From NCBI GenBank assembly GCA_016711095.1, contig JADJTP010000001.1, positions 744,001 to 808,000 on the forward strand: a stretch of DNA of 64,000 nucleotides, written 5' to 3'. Positions 18,800 through 26,653 of the stretch are shown piece by piece; positions within the stretch are counted from its first letter, which is position 1; each line of letters opens with the position of its first letter. Origin of the DNA: Actinomycetales bacterium (GTDB lineage: Bacteria > Actinomycetota > Actinomycetes > Actinomycetales > Dermatophilaceae). The position numbers and the translations under genes are program-made. The notes under the pieces are model-generated. The model searched no databases and was not told the DNA's origin. It was given only the letters and a program-made list of their open reading frames with translations.

Positions 18800-19401
18800 C
18801 GATCACCGTAGTCCTGGCCGAGGACCAACTCATGGTTCTCGGTGCCCTGAGCACCCTCTTAGGGCTGGAGGCCGACATCACCGTGGCGGGTACCGCTTGC
18901 GACGGCGAGGAGGCCGTGCGCCTTGTCGAGGCGCTGCGCCCAGACGTGCTACTGACGGACATCGAGATGCCCAAGATGACTGGGCTCGAGGTGGCCGCCG
19001 AGGTCCGGCGACGGGGCCTGCCGACCAGGGTGGTCATCCTGACCACTTTCGCGCGCGGCGGGTATCTGCGTCGGTCGCTGGAAGCCGGTGCCGTCGGCTA
19101 TCTGCTCAAGGACGCTCCCGCCAGCGCCCTGGCGCAGGCCGTCCGCGACGTGCACGCCGGACGCCGCGCCATCGATCCCCAGCTCGCCGCCGACGCGTGG
19201 GGTGAGCCGGACCCGCTGACCGACCGGGAGCGCCAGGTCCTGCGACTGGCCGGCGACGGGCTGGCCAACGGCGAGATAGCCGGGCAGCTGCACCTGTCCG
19301 AGGGCACGGTGCGCAACTACCTCTCCGAGGCGATGAGCAAGCTCGGAGCCTCCAACCGAGTCGCGGCGGCCCGACAGGCGCGGGACCGGGGATGGCTGTG
19401 A
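18796..19401 (+). CDS. Response regulator, NarL/DesR-type
   Basis: Two-domain regulator of 201 residues. The receiver domain (about 1-120) has the acidic pair E9-D10 and the phosphoacceptor D55 in LLTDIEMPK. The C-terminal LuxR-type helix-turn-helix is at about 137-195 (LTDREREVLRL-like, LHLSEGTVRNYLSEA). It is translated with the kinase at 17690 and very likely controls the ABC exporter genes of the same operon. The phased TCATG repeats at 15803 are a candidate target. Confidence 0.92.
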   Translation: MTITVVLAEDQLMVLGALSTLLGLEADITVAGTACDGEEAVRLVEALRPDVLLTDIEMPKMTGLEVAAEVRRRGLPTRVVILTTFARGGYLRRSLEAGAVGYLLKDAPASALAQAVRDVHAGRRAIDPQLAADAWGEPDPLTDRERQVLRLAGDGLANGEIAGQLHLSEGTVRNYLSEAMSKLGASNRVAAARQARDRGWL

Positions 19402-19492
19402 TGTCTCGGTACCTGTGTCCACGGCTGACGGTGGCGAGCCGGGATGCTCAGCTTGGCGATCCCGCGCGTGCCCGTCGCCAGTTGGTGAGCGG

Positions 19493-19548
19493 CTCAGAAT
19501 CTGATGCGCAGAATCTGATGCTCAGAGGCTGATGCTCAGAGGCTGATC
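19493..19548. repeat. 14-bp tandem repeat, four units
   Basis: Four units of the type CTCAGARKCTGATG at 19493, 19507, 19521 and 19535. The array runs over the stop codon of the YccF gene (minus strand), so repeat number could alter that protein's last residues. Confidence 0.8.
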
Positions 19549-19964
19549 GAGCGCTGCGGTCCGGGACCCCACGGGGTCGGCTTGCCGAGGGCGCCGACGG
19601 GGACGATGTCCTTGCCCAAGGGCACCAGTGACACCGGGATGAGCTTGAGATTGGCCAGCGCGAGCGGGATGCCGATGATCGTCAGCGCCTGGGCCACAGC
19701 CGTGGTGAGGTGCCCGAGGGCCAGCCACCAGCCGCAGAAGATGATCCAGACGACGTTGCCGATCGTCGACGCGGGGCCCGCGCCGGGCTTGTCGACTATC
19801 GTCCGCCCGAACGGCCACAGCGCGTAGTTGGCCATCCGGAACGACGCGATACCCCAGGGGATCGTCACGATGAGCAGGCAGGCGAGCAGGCCCGCCGCTA
19901 GGTAGGTCAACCACAGCCAGAAGCCACCGAAGACGACCCAGATGATGTTGAGGATGGTGCGCAA
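19536..19964 (-). CDS. YccF domain membrane protein
   Basis: Inner-membrane protein of 142 residues with two YccF repeats, each a pair of helices. The first starts LNIIWVVFGGFWLWL and the second IGNVVWIIFCGWWLAL; each repeat ends in a polar FG/LG-K motif. YccF proteins are widespread and have no firm function. The C-terminal SISL and stop are encoded by the 14-bp tandem repeat. It is followed on the same strand by nothing and preceded by thioredoxin 51 nt upstream. Confidence 0.88.
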   Translation of the reverse strand: MRTILNIIWVVFGGFWLWLTYLAAGLLACLLIVTIPWGIASFRMANYALWPFGRTIVDKPGAGPASTIGNVVWIIFCGWWLALGHLTTAVAQALTIIGIPLALANLKLIPVSLVPLGKDIVPVGALGKPTPWGPGPQRSISL

Positions 19965-20015
19965 GGGGCTGCTTTCGCTGGTGCGGCGGTCAAGCGGGCA
20001 TGCCGTGAACGCTTG

Positions 20016-20411
20016 TCAGGCCGATGAGGTTCCGGCGGTCTCGGCGTGGGCACTTTCGTGTTCGGCGATCTCGCGCCGCACGTCGTCCATGTCCAGGTCC
20101 TTCACCTGAGTGACCAAGTCGGCGAACGCGGACCCTGACAAGGCTCCTGGCTGGGCGAAGACGAGGATCCCTTCGCGGAAGGCCATGATGGTTGGGATCG
20201 AGGTGATCTCGAGGGCACCGGCGAGCGCCTGCTCTGCCTCGGTGTCGACCTTACCGAATACCGCATCGAGATGCTTCTCGGACGTTGCCTCGAAGACCGG
20301 GCCGAACTGGCGGCAGGGTCCGCACCAGGCTGCCCAGAAGTCGACGAAGACGATGTCGTTGTCCAGGATGGTGCGCTCGAAGGTGTCGGCGGTCAGAGCA
20401 GTGGAAGCCAT
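20016..20411 (-). CDS. trxA: Thioredoxin
   Basis: Disulfide reductase of 131 residues. The active site W29-C30-G31-P32-C33 sits in the usual DFWAAWCGPC strand-helix, and the cis-proline lies in ITSIPTIM. A C-terminal extension of about 25 residues (HESAHAETAGTSS) goes beyond the standard 105-residue fold. It acts in the cytosol with a thioredoxin reductase not seen here. Confidence 0.95.
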   Translation of the reverse strand: MASTALTADTFERTILDNDIVFVDFWAAWCGPCRQFGPVFEATSEKHLDAVFGKVDTEAEQALAGALEITSIPTIMAFREGILVFAQPGALSGSAFADLVTQVKDLDMDDVRREIAEHESAHAETAGTSSA

Positions 20412-20439
20412 GCTCGTGGCAACGGGCGGTGCGTCCGGC

Positions 20440-21201
20440 CTATTCCGCAGGCTCGCCCTGGCCGGCGGGCTCGGTCGGGTCCGCCGGCTCGCCCGGGTCG
20501 GCGCGCAGTGCCGGGGTTCTTGTCGTTGACGGATCGGCGCCGAGCAGTTCCCAGGACACGCGGACTTCGGCGGTCACGGAGTGTTCGCCTGCTTCGACGG
20601 GCAGTCCGCCGCCGATCTCCGCCGTGGCCATCATCAGGTCCCGGCGTGCCGCCGGGGCGTCGTAGCCGGCGCTGCCGCTGCCTTCGACCACCGTCAGCAC
20701 CCGGCCCAGGGTGGCGCCGGCGAGGGCGGCATACTGGGCGGCCTTTTGACGGGCGGACTCGAAGGCCGCCCCACGCGCTCGCTCGGCCAGCGGAGATCGG
20801 TCGGCGATATCCAGCGAGATCCCGTTGATCACCAGGGTGTTGCCGGCAGCAGCTGCGACCGCGTCGACGAGATCATTGAGCTCGGTCACCGTCCGCACGA
20901 CGAGGGACAGCTGGTGGTATGCCGTATAGCCGGCCACCGCGCTCCCGTCGTTGCTCCACCTCGGCTGCACGGACGCGCTCGACGAGGAGATGTCGCGGTC
21001 GCCCACCCGGTGCTCTCGGGCCGCGGCCGAGACAGCCCGCACGGCCTCGGCCGCCGCTGACAGTGCCGCCGCGACGCTGGTGTCGTCGCAGCGGATGCCG
21101 AGGTTGATGCGCACGACGTCGGGGGCGGCGCCAGCGCTCCCGGCGCCGGTCACCTCGACGCGTGACGGGCGAGCACCCTGGCTTAGCTCCGACTGGCTCA
21201 T
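20440..21201 (-). CDS. SIMPL domain (DUF541) protein
   Basis: Protein of 253 residues with the SIMPL fold (family typified by mouse SIMPL and bacterial Bp26-like proteins), visible from VEVTGAGSAGAAPDVVRINLGI onwards in blocks of alternating strands. There is no signal peptide, whereas many bacterial relatives are exported, so this one seems cytosolic. The acidic/Pro-rich C-terminus contains repeated GEPA units. It lies 28 nt upstream of the thioredoxin gene on the same strand, possibly co-transcribed. Function is unknown. Confidence 0.82.
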   Translation of the reverse strand: MSQSELSQGARPSRVEVTGAGSAGAAPDVVRINLGIRCDDTSVAAALSAAAEAVRAVSAAAREHRVGDRDISSSSASVQPRWSNDGSAVAGYTAYHQLSLVVRTVTELNDLVDAVAAAAGNTLVINGISLDIADRSPLAERARGAAFESARQKAAQYAALAGATLGRVLTVVEGSGSAGYDAPAARRDLMMATAEIGGGLPVEAGEHSVTAEVRVSWELLGADPSTTRTPALRADPGEPADPTEPAGQGEPAE

Positions 21202-21242
21202 GAAGCCACTCTAGATCGACGCCTAAGGCGCAAGAGGCGGCC

Positions 21243-22682
21243 ATGCTCAGTGCCGACGAACCGAGTGCCGACGAACCGAGTGCCGACGTACGGCGCCGCT
21301 GCCATACTGAGAAGGAGGCGGTCAAGTTCCACGCGTGCCGTCGAGGGGAACGCGAAGGGGGCACCATCCGGATCCGGCTGGTTCGAGCAGCGGCAGCAGA
21401 GGCGGCCTGTTCTGGCACTGCCTCGGCAACGCTTGCTGCATCGCGTCGCCGACCACCGCGCGCCGTGCCCACTCGGCGATCACTGCTCAGAGCATCGGGT
21501 CAGACGCTGCTCGGCATCCTCGTCCTTGTACTTGCGATGGCCCCGACCTCGCGCGCCAAGGCTGCCCCGCCGGTGATAGCCAATGTCGCCCAGGCAGCAG
21601 CCACGACGACACTTTGGTTGACCGAGGCGAGCAGCCTGCCGTCGCTGGTGCGCCGTGACCTGGGCCGGCGCGTCGATCCTGACGGGTCGACCGGGAGAGC
21701 TGCGGCGACAGGGGCGTCGCCGCTCGAGGGCGACACGGTGGTCTGGGTCGACGAGGTGATGTGGGTGAGCGAGGTGGCTGGGGCGCCCGGGCCCGAGGTC
21801 GACTTCGCCGTCGCGACGGCCCAGGCGGCAGAATCTCTCGCCTTCAGCATTGCCGTCACCGAGGCTGACGCGGCAGTTGTGGGCATCCCGCGGACCGTGC
21901 TGGCGGCATACCGTCGGGCCGAAGTCCTGCTTGCCGAGAGCGCCCCCGGATGTCACCTGCCCTGGTGGCTCGTCGCGGGCATCGGCCGCGTCGAGTCGGG
22001 CCACGCTTGGGGCGGGCGGGTCGATGCGGTGGGTACGACGCGTGGACGGATTCTCGGGATCCGCCTGGACGGATCCGTATCCGGGACTGCCGTCATCCGG
22101 GACAGCGACGGCGGTTCCCTCGACGGGGACACGCTCTTTGACCGTGCGGTCGGGCCGATGCAGTTCCTACCGGCCAGTTGGCGAGGAATCGCCCGCGACG
22201 GCAACGGCGACAAGGTGCTCAATCCGCACAACATTTTCGACGCGGCAGCGACGGCAGGAGCGTATCTGTGCCGCGCCGGCGGCGATCTGCGCGTGCCGGC
22301 CGACCTCGCGCGAGCGGTCCTGGCCTACAACCGATCGGGTACCTATCTCACCGCGGTGTTGTCGTGGGGATCGAGGTACCGGTCGGGTGCCTGGGAGCTT
22401 CCGGATTCCACCGGCGGCATCCCAACGGCACCGACGACTGCGCAGACCACCCCCGCGCCCGCGCCGAGCGCACCTGTCCCGACGACCCCCGTCCCGAGCG
22501 CACCTGTCCCGACGACCCCCGTCCCGACAACCCCCGTCCCGACAACGCCCGCCCCGACAACGCCCGTCCCGACAACGCCCACCACGTCGACGTCGACGTT
22601 CACGCCGACGGGTTCGGCGACCGCGACCGCGACCGATCCGCCCACCGCGACCGCTCCGCTGACGTCGGGCGAACGCGGCTAG
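21243..22682 (+). CDS. Lytic transglycosylase with Pro/Thr-rich tail
   Basis: Exported murein lyase that cleaves glycan strands non-hydrolytically. The SLT-type domain contains the catalytic Glu in GRVESGHAW (E251 when counted from 21243), followed by AVGPMQFLPASW and AVLAYNRSGTYL, which match MltB-like actinobacterial enzymes. The C-terminus is a wall-spanning or linker tail of PVPTTPVPT repeats. The ATG at 21243 has AAGAGG upstream, but a GTG at 21465 gives a cleaner signal peptide (VPTRRSLLRASGQ). The true start is open; the 90 extra residues look unnatural and include a 15-bp DNA repeat. Confidence 0.85.
   Translation: MLSADEPSADEPSADVRRRCHTEKEAVKFHACRRGEREGGTIRIRLVRAAAAEAACSGTASATLAASRRRPPRAVPTRRSLLRASGQTLLGILVLVLAMAPTSRAKAAPPVIANVAQAAATTTLWLTEASSLPSLVRRDLGRRVDPDGSTGRAAATGASPLEGDTVVWVDEVMWVSEVAGAPGPEVDFAVATAQAAESLAFSIAVTEADAAVVGIPRTVLAAYRRAEVLLAESAPGCHLPWWLVAGIGRVESGHAWGGRVDAVGTTRGRILGIRLDGSVSGTAVIRDSDGGSLDGDTLFDRAVGPMQFLPASWRGIARDGNGDKVLNPHNIFDAAATAGAYLCRAGGDLRVPADLARAVLAYNRSGTYLTAVLSWGSRYRSGAWELPDSTGGIPTAPTTAQTTPAPAPSAPVPTTPVPSAPVPTTPVPTTPVPTTPAPTTPVPTTPTTSTSTFTPTGSATATATDPPTATAPLTSGERG
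21249..21289. repeat. 15-bp tandem repeat (AGTGCCGACGAACCG), 2.7 units
   Basis: Two full units at 21249 and 21264 and a partial one at 21279. It falls at the 5' end of the transglycosylase reading frame (Ser-Ala-Asp-Glu-Pro repeats). If the true start is at 21465, it is leader DNA. Confidence 0.7.
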
Positions 22683-22723
22683 CACACGCACGCCCGGGGG
22701 AGGCGACGGCATACGCTCTCGTC

Positions 22724-23098
22724 ATGGCCGGGGCAGGCATCTCGGGACGGCGCTGGCGGGTGGCTTTCGCTCTCGTCGTCCTCGTCCACCTCGTCGCGCT
22801 CTATTGGCCGCGGGTCGAGATGCCGGACGCTCCGAGCGGGACGGACAAACTCGCCCACCTGTTGCTCTTCGGGGTGCCCGCGCTGTTGAGCGTCGTCACC
22901 TTGCGCCAGCCGTGGCCGTTCCTCGCGGTGCTCAGCCTGCACGCGCCCCTGAGCGAGTGGCTGCAATCGACGCTGCTGCCGTCGCGCTCCGGTGACCTCA
23001 TCGACTCGCTGGCCGACCTCGCCGGAGTGGCTATCGGGGTGCTGCTCGGCTTGCGCCAGCGCGGACGTCGCGCCCTCGGCCCGCTGGTAAACTCGTGA
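22724..23098 (+). CDS. VanZ family protein
   Basis: Small membrane protein of 124 residues with about three or four helices and the VanZ-type blocks DKLAHLLLFGVPALL and DLIDSLADLAGVAIG. VanZ proteins are linked to teicoplanin resistance in some Gram-positives, but most chromosomal copies have no known role. The ATG at 22724 is 42 nt after the transglycosylase stop, with no strong ribosome site. Confidence 0.78.
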   Translation: MAGAGISGRRWRVAFALVVLVHLVALYWPRVEMPDAPSGTDKLAHLLLFGVPALLSVVTLRQPWPFLAVLSLHAPLSEWLQSTLLPSRSGDLIDSLADLAGVAIGVLLGLRQRGRRALGPLVNS

Positions 23099-23226
23099 GG
23101 TCGTCGGCTCCGAGCCGGCGCTTTCCGGGCGCACCGCGCGCCTGAGGCACGTCTTATCCGGTCGCCCAACGCTGATGGTGGCTCGAGACGCGTCTACTCG
23201 AGTTCCGGAAGTAGTTGATCAACCCC

Positions 23227-25578
23227 ATGCCCAAGTCACCTCGCTCCGGCGCGCCCAAGAAGGCCCGCTGGACCACCTCTCAGAAGGCCGAGGCCAAGTC
23301 CGGCCCCAAGAAGCCGCACCGCGGACAGGCCGCAGCCCCGAGCAAGCCGCCGAGGGCCGAGCGCGCCCCTCGCCACAACGCCCGCCCCGACCGTCCTGAG
23401 CGCTCCGAGCGCACCGAGCGCACCGAGCGCACCAGTCGTTCCGAGGGCTTCACCCCCCGGTATGCCGCCCGCTCACGTGACGACAGGACGGGCGCGGAGC
23501 GGCCGTGGCAGGAGCGGTCCCCGTCGGGTGATCGCGCGAGCTCGGTAAAGCCGGAGCGTGGCAGATCGGTGTCGCGTCCGACCCGGTTCGTGCGTGATGA
23601 CCGGCCGCGTCGGGTTGAGCGGGACGAGCGCCCTGCGCGGTTCGTGCGTGATGACCGGCCGGCTCGGGTCGTGCGTGATGACCGGCCGGCTCGGGTCGAG
23701 CGTGAGGACCGGCCGGCCCGGTTCGAGCGTGACGGATCGGTGTCCCGTCTGGCTCGGTTCGAGCGTGATGACCGGCCGCGTCGGTTCGAGCGTGACGACC
23801 GCCCTGCGCGGGTGAGCCGTGACGACCGTCCTGGATCGCATGGTCGCGATGACCGGCCGCGTCGGGTCGAGCGTGACGACCGCCCGGCTCGTTTCGACCG
23901 AACCGACCGCACCGACCGCCCGGCTCGCTTCGACCGCACCGACCGCCCGGCTCGTTTCGACCGCGATGGCGACCGCCCGGCTCGTTTCGACCGCGATGGC
24001 GACCGCCCGGCTCGTTTCGACCGCGATGGCGACCGCCCGGCTCGTTTCGACCGCGATGGCGACCGCCCGGCTCGTTTCGACCGCACCGACCGCCCGGCTC
24101 GCTTCGACCGCGGTGGCGACCGACCGGCATACCGGGAGCCGTTCGTCGACGCGGAGCAGGAGCGCCGGCAGGCCGACGCGTGGACCAACTCGTCACGCAC
24201 GCCGGTGACCGACGGCCCGGTGCTTATCGCTGAAGACAACGGCTTCGCCGCGCTCGGCCTCCCCGAGCGCGCGATCGAGCGCCTTGCCCGCGAGGGCATC
24301 ACCGACCCCTTCCCGATCCAGCTCGCCACGATCCCCGACGCGCTCGCTGGGAGAGACGTGCTGGGCCGCGGACAGACCGGATCGGGCAAGACCCTGGCGT
24401 TCGGCCTGCCCACTCTCGCCAGGCTGCTCGCCGACGGTTCCGGCCGCGTGCCTCGGCGTCCTCGCGCCCTCGTGCTCGTGCCGACGCGTGAGCTCGCGAT
24501 GCAGGTGTCCGACGCTCTGGAGCCGCTCGTGCATGTGCTCGGGCTGCGCCACAAGCTCGTGGCCGGCGGGCTGTCCTACACGACTCAGATCTCCGCGTTG
24601 GAGCGGGGAATCGACCTGCTCATCGCCACCCCGGGCCGGCTGATCGACCTGATGGACAGAGGAGCGGTCGACCTCGGCGGCGTCAAGATCACCATCCTTG
24701 ACGAAGCCGATCACATGGCCGAGATGGGCTTTCTCCCTGAGGTCACGCAGATCCTCGACCAGGTGCCCGCCGGTGGCCAACGCCTGCTGTTCTCGGCCAC
24801 CCTCGACAATGGCGTCGACCAACTCGTCCAGCGCTATCTCACCGACCCGGTGACCCACTCGACCGACGACGCCACCGCCTCGGTGACGACGATGCGCCAC
24901 TTCCCGTTCCTGGTGAGCCCGGAACACAAGAAGCCGCTCACCGCCGAGTTGGCAAACCGCGAGGGCCGGACCATTGTCTTTGTGCGCACGAAGCTGGGCG
25001 CAGACCGAGTGGCCGGGCAACTGCGCGAGGCGGGTGTCGTGGCTGCTGCGCTGCACGGCGGACTCTCCCAGGGGGTGCGCAACCGCGTCCTGGGCGCCTT
25101 TCGGGAGGGGGGCCTGCGGGTCCTGGTGGCCACCGACGTCGCGGCGCGCGGCATCCATGTCGACGACGTCTCGCTCGTGCTGCAAGTCGACCCCCCTGCC
25201 GACCACAAGGACTACCTGCACCGGTCGGGGCGCACCGCCCGGGCCGGCGAAGAAGGCAGCGTCGTCACGATCGTCCTGCCGCACCAGCGCAAGCCGATGG
25301 AGCGTCTGCTCAAGGAGGCCGGGCTGGACGAAGTGCCTACCCGTGTCGGGCTCGGCGACGCCCTCGTCATTGAGGCGGGCGGATCGGCCCCGTCCGGCAT
25401 ACCGATCGACGACGAGATCCTTCGTCGTCTGCTCGAGCCGGAGCGCCCACGTCGCAGCCCTGGCGGCGCTCGCGGTCCGCGGCCCGGTGCGCGCGGCGGC
25501 TTCCGACCGCACCATGGTTCGGCTGCCGCTCGGGACGACCGGCCCTCCTTCGGCCGCACCGACCGACGCCGCGGGTGA
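23227..25578 (+). CDS. DEAD/DEAH box RNA helicase with repetitive Arg-rich N-terminus
   Basis: ATP-dependent RNA helicase of 783 residues. The helicase core starts near residue 340: Walker A GQTGSGKT at about 382, DEAD at about 492, SAT motif (FSATLD) and HRSGRTARAG in the second RecA domain. The first 330 residues are low-complexity and dominated by DDRPARV/F and RDGDRPARF repeats. This is unusual, since Arg/Gly-rich tails of bacterial DEAD proteins are mostly C-terminal. It probably binds RNA or drives condensates, for example in cold adaptation or ribosome assembly. ATG 23227 is preferred over TTG 23215. Confidence 0.92.
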   Translation: MPKSPRSGAPKKARWTTSQKAEAKSGPKKPHRGQAAAPSKPPRAERAPRHNARPDRPERSERTERTERTSRSEGFTPRYAARSRDDRTGAERPWQERSPSGDRASSVKPERGRSVSRPTRFVRDDRPRRVERDERPARFVRDDRPARVVRDDRPARVEREDRPARFERDGSVSRLARFERDDRPRRFERDDRPARVSRDDRPGSHGRDDRPRRVERDDRPARFDRTDRTDRPARFDRTDRPARFDRDGDRPARFDRDGDRPARFDRDGDRPARFDRDGDRPARFDRTDRPARFDRGGDRPAYREPFVDAEQERRQADAWTNSSRTPVTDGPVLIAEDNGFAALGLPERAIERLAREGITDPFPIQLATIPDALAGRDVLGRGQTGSGKTLAFGLPTLARLLADGSGRVPRRPRALVLVPTRELAMQVSDALEPLVHVLGLRHKLVAGGLSYTTQISALERGIDLLIATPGRLIDLMDRGAVDLGGVKITILDEADHMAEMGFLPEVTQILDQVPAGGQRLLFSATLDNGVDQLVQRYLTDPVTHSTDDATASVTTMRHFPFLVSPEHKKPLTAELANREGRTIVFVRTKLGADRVAGQLREAGVVAAALHGGLSQGVRNRVLGAFREGGLRVLVATDVAARGIHVDDVSLVLQVDPPADHKDYLHRSGRTARAGEEGSVVTIVLPHQRKPMERLLKEAGLDEVPTRVGLGDALVIEAGGSAPSGIPIDDEILRRLLEPERPRRSPGGARGPRPGARGGFRPHHGSAAARDDRPSFGRTDRRRG
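23941..24084. repeat. 30-bp perfect tandem repeat inside the DEAD-box gene
   Basis: Four identical 30-bp units begin at 23941, 23971, 24001 and 24031, with a partial fifth from 24061. They encode DRPARFDRDG. Perfect DNA identity implies recent slippage or expansion, and being a multiple of three keeps the frame. Confidence 0.9.
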
Positions 25579-25620
25579 TTCAGGAGTCCTCTAGGCCGTT
25601 GCCGATGCGACACTAACGAG

Positions 25621-26214
25621 GTGGCAGCAGAGGCAAGTGGCTCACCCGGGCCGCAGACGGCATACCTGGCGGGGAAGTTGCTGGTCGCAACTCCGCAGGT
25701 GGTGGGCGACTTCTTCCGTCGCTCCGTCGTCCTGCTGCTCCACCACGACGGCAGCGGCGCGCAGGGGGTCGTGCTCAACGACCCGCTGGAGGCGGATGTC
25801 GACGCCGTTCTGCCGGGGTGGCAGGCGGTGACGACCGCTCCGCAGACTCTCTTCCGCGGCGGACCGGTCGGCACCGACTCGGCCATCGGCGTCGTCACGG
25901 TGCCGGGCGACACGCCCGACCAGACGATGGGGGTGCACCGGCTTTTCGGGCACATCGGGGTGGTCGATCTCGACGCGCCGCCGCCGCTGGTGGCTCCCGA
26001 GCTCGCCGGGCTGCGGATCTTCGCCGGATATGCCGGATGGTCCGCCCGCCAGTTGGAGGGCGAGATCCGCCGCGGGGATTGGTATGTCGTCGACGCCGAG
26101 CCCCGCGACGCCTTCACCGACGCCCCGCAGGGGCTGTGGAGCGCCGTGTTGCGCCGCCAACGCGGAAACCTGGCCTTCGTCGCGAGTTACCCCGACGACC
26201 CGTCGATGAACTGA
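25621..26214 (+). CDS. YqgE/AlgH family protein
   Basis: Protein of 197 residues with the DUF179 fold. The characteristic opening GKLLVATPQVVGDFFRRSVVLLLHHD is present, followed by GVVLNDP, FRGGPVG and GYAGWSARQLEGEI. Role unknown despite near-universal presence; AlgH was first noted as an alginate regulator in Pseudomonas. GTG start; no other gene is tightly coupled. Confidence 0.92.
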   Translation: MAAEASGSPGPQTAYLAGKLLVATPQVVGDFFRRSVVLLLHHDGSGAQGVVLNDPLEADVDAVLPGWQAVTTAPQTLFRGGPVGTDSAIGVVTVPGDTPDQTMGVHRLFGHIGVVDLDAPPPLVAPELAGLRIFAGYAGWSARQLEGEIRRGDWYVVDAEPRDAFTDAPQGLWSAVLRRQRGNLAFVASYPDDPSMN

Positions 26215-26239
26215 CTGCTCGCCTCGTTAGCCTGTGCGC

Positions 26240-26653
26240 ATGACCTATGCCGGTGACGTCACTCCGACCGACACGTATGCCGCCCTGGCGGCCGATCCTG
26301 ATGCGGTCCTCGTGGACGTGCGCACCAAGGCCGAATGGACCTACGTCGGGCTGCCTGACCTCGCAGCTCTGGGCAAGGACGTGGTGCTCACCGAGTGGGT
26401 GAGCTATCCCGGGGGTGTTCGCAACGATGCGTTCGTCGACGAACTGCGCAGGGCGGGAGTGGGCGAGGGCCGCTCGATCTACTTCCTCTGCCGCTCGGGG
26501 GTGCGCAGCAAGCACGCCGCCGACGCGGCGACGGCGGCCGGTCTCGGCCCGGCATACAACATCGTCGATGGTTTCGAGGGACAGCTCGACGCGGGGCAAC
26601 ACCGGGGGGTCGGGGGGTGGAAGGCCTCGGGCCTTCCGTGGCGGCAGGGATGA
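26240..26653 (+). CDS. Rhodanese-like sulfurtransferase
   Basis: Single-domain rhodanese of 137 residues. The active-site loop is CRSGVRS with the persulfide-carrying Cys in FLCRSGVRSKHAA. Asp-Val-Arg (VDVRTKAEW) marks the N-terminal part. It should carry sulfane sulfur. Its stop overlaps the start of the MetZ-like gene (ATGA), which ties it to methionine/homocysteine synthesis. A GTG 6 nt upstream is an alternative start. Confidence 0.9.
   Translation: MTYAGDVTPTDTYAALAADPDAVLVDVRTKAEWTYVGLPDLAALGKDVVLTEWVSYPGGVRNDAFVDELRRAGVGEGRSIYFLCRSGVRSKHAADAATAAGLGPAYNIVDGFEGQLDAGQHRGVGGWKASGLPWRQG

Noticed and set aside
23280..24554. Minus-strand Arg/Ser repeat protein opposite the DEAD-box gene
   Set aside because: Composition is the mirror of the 30-bp coding repeats; the plus strand has the helicase.
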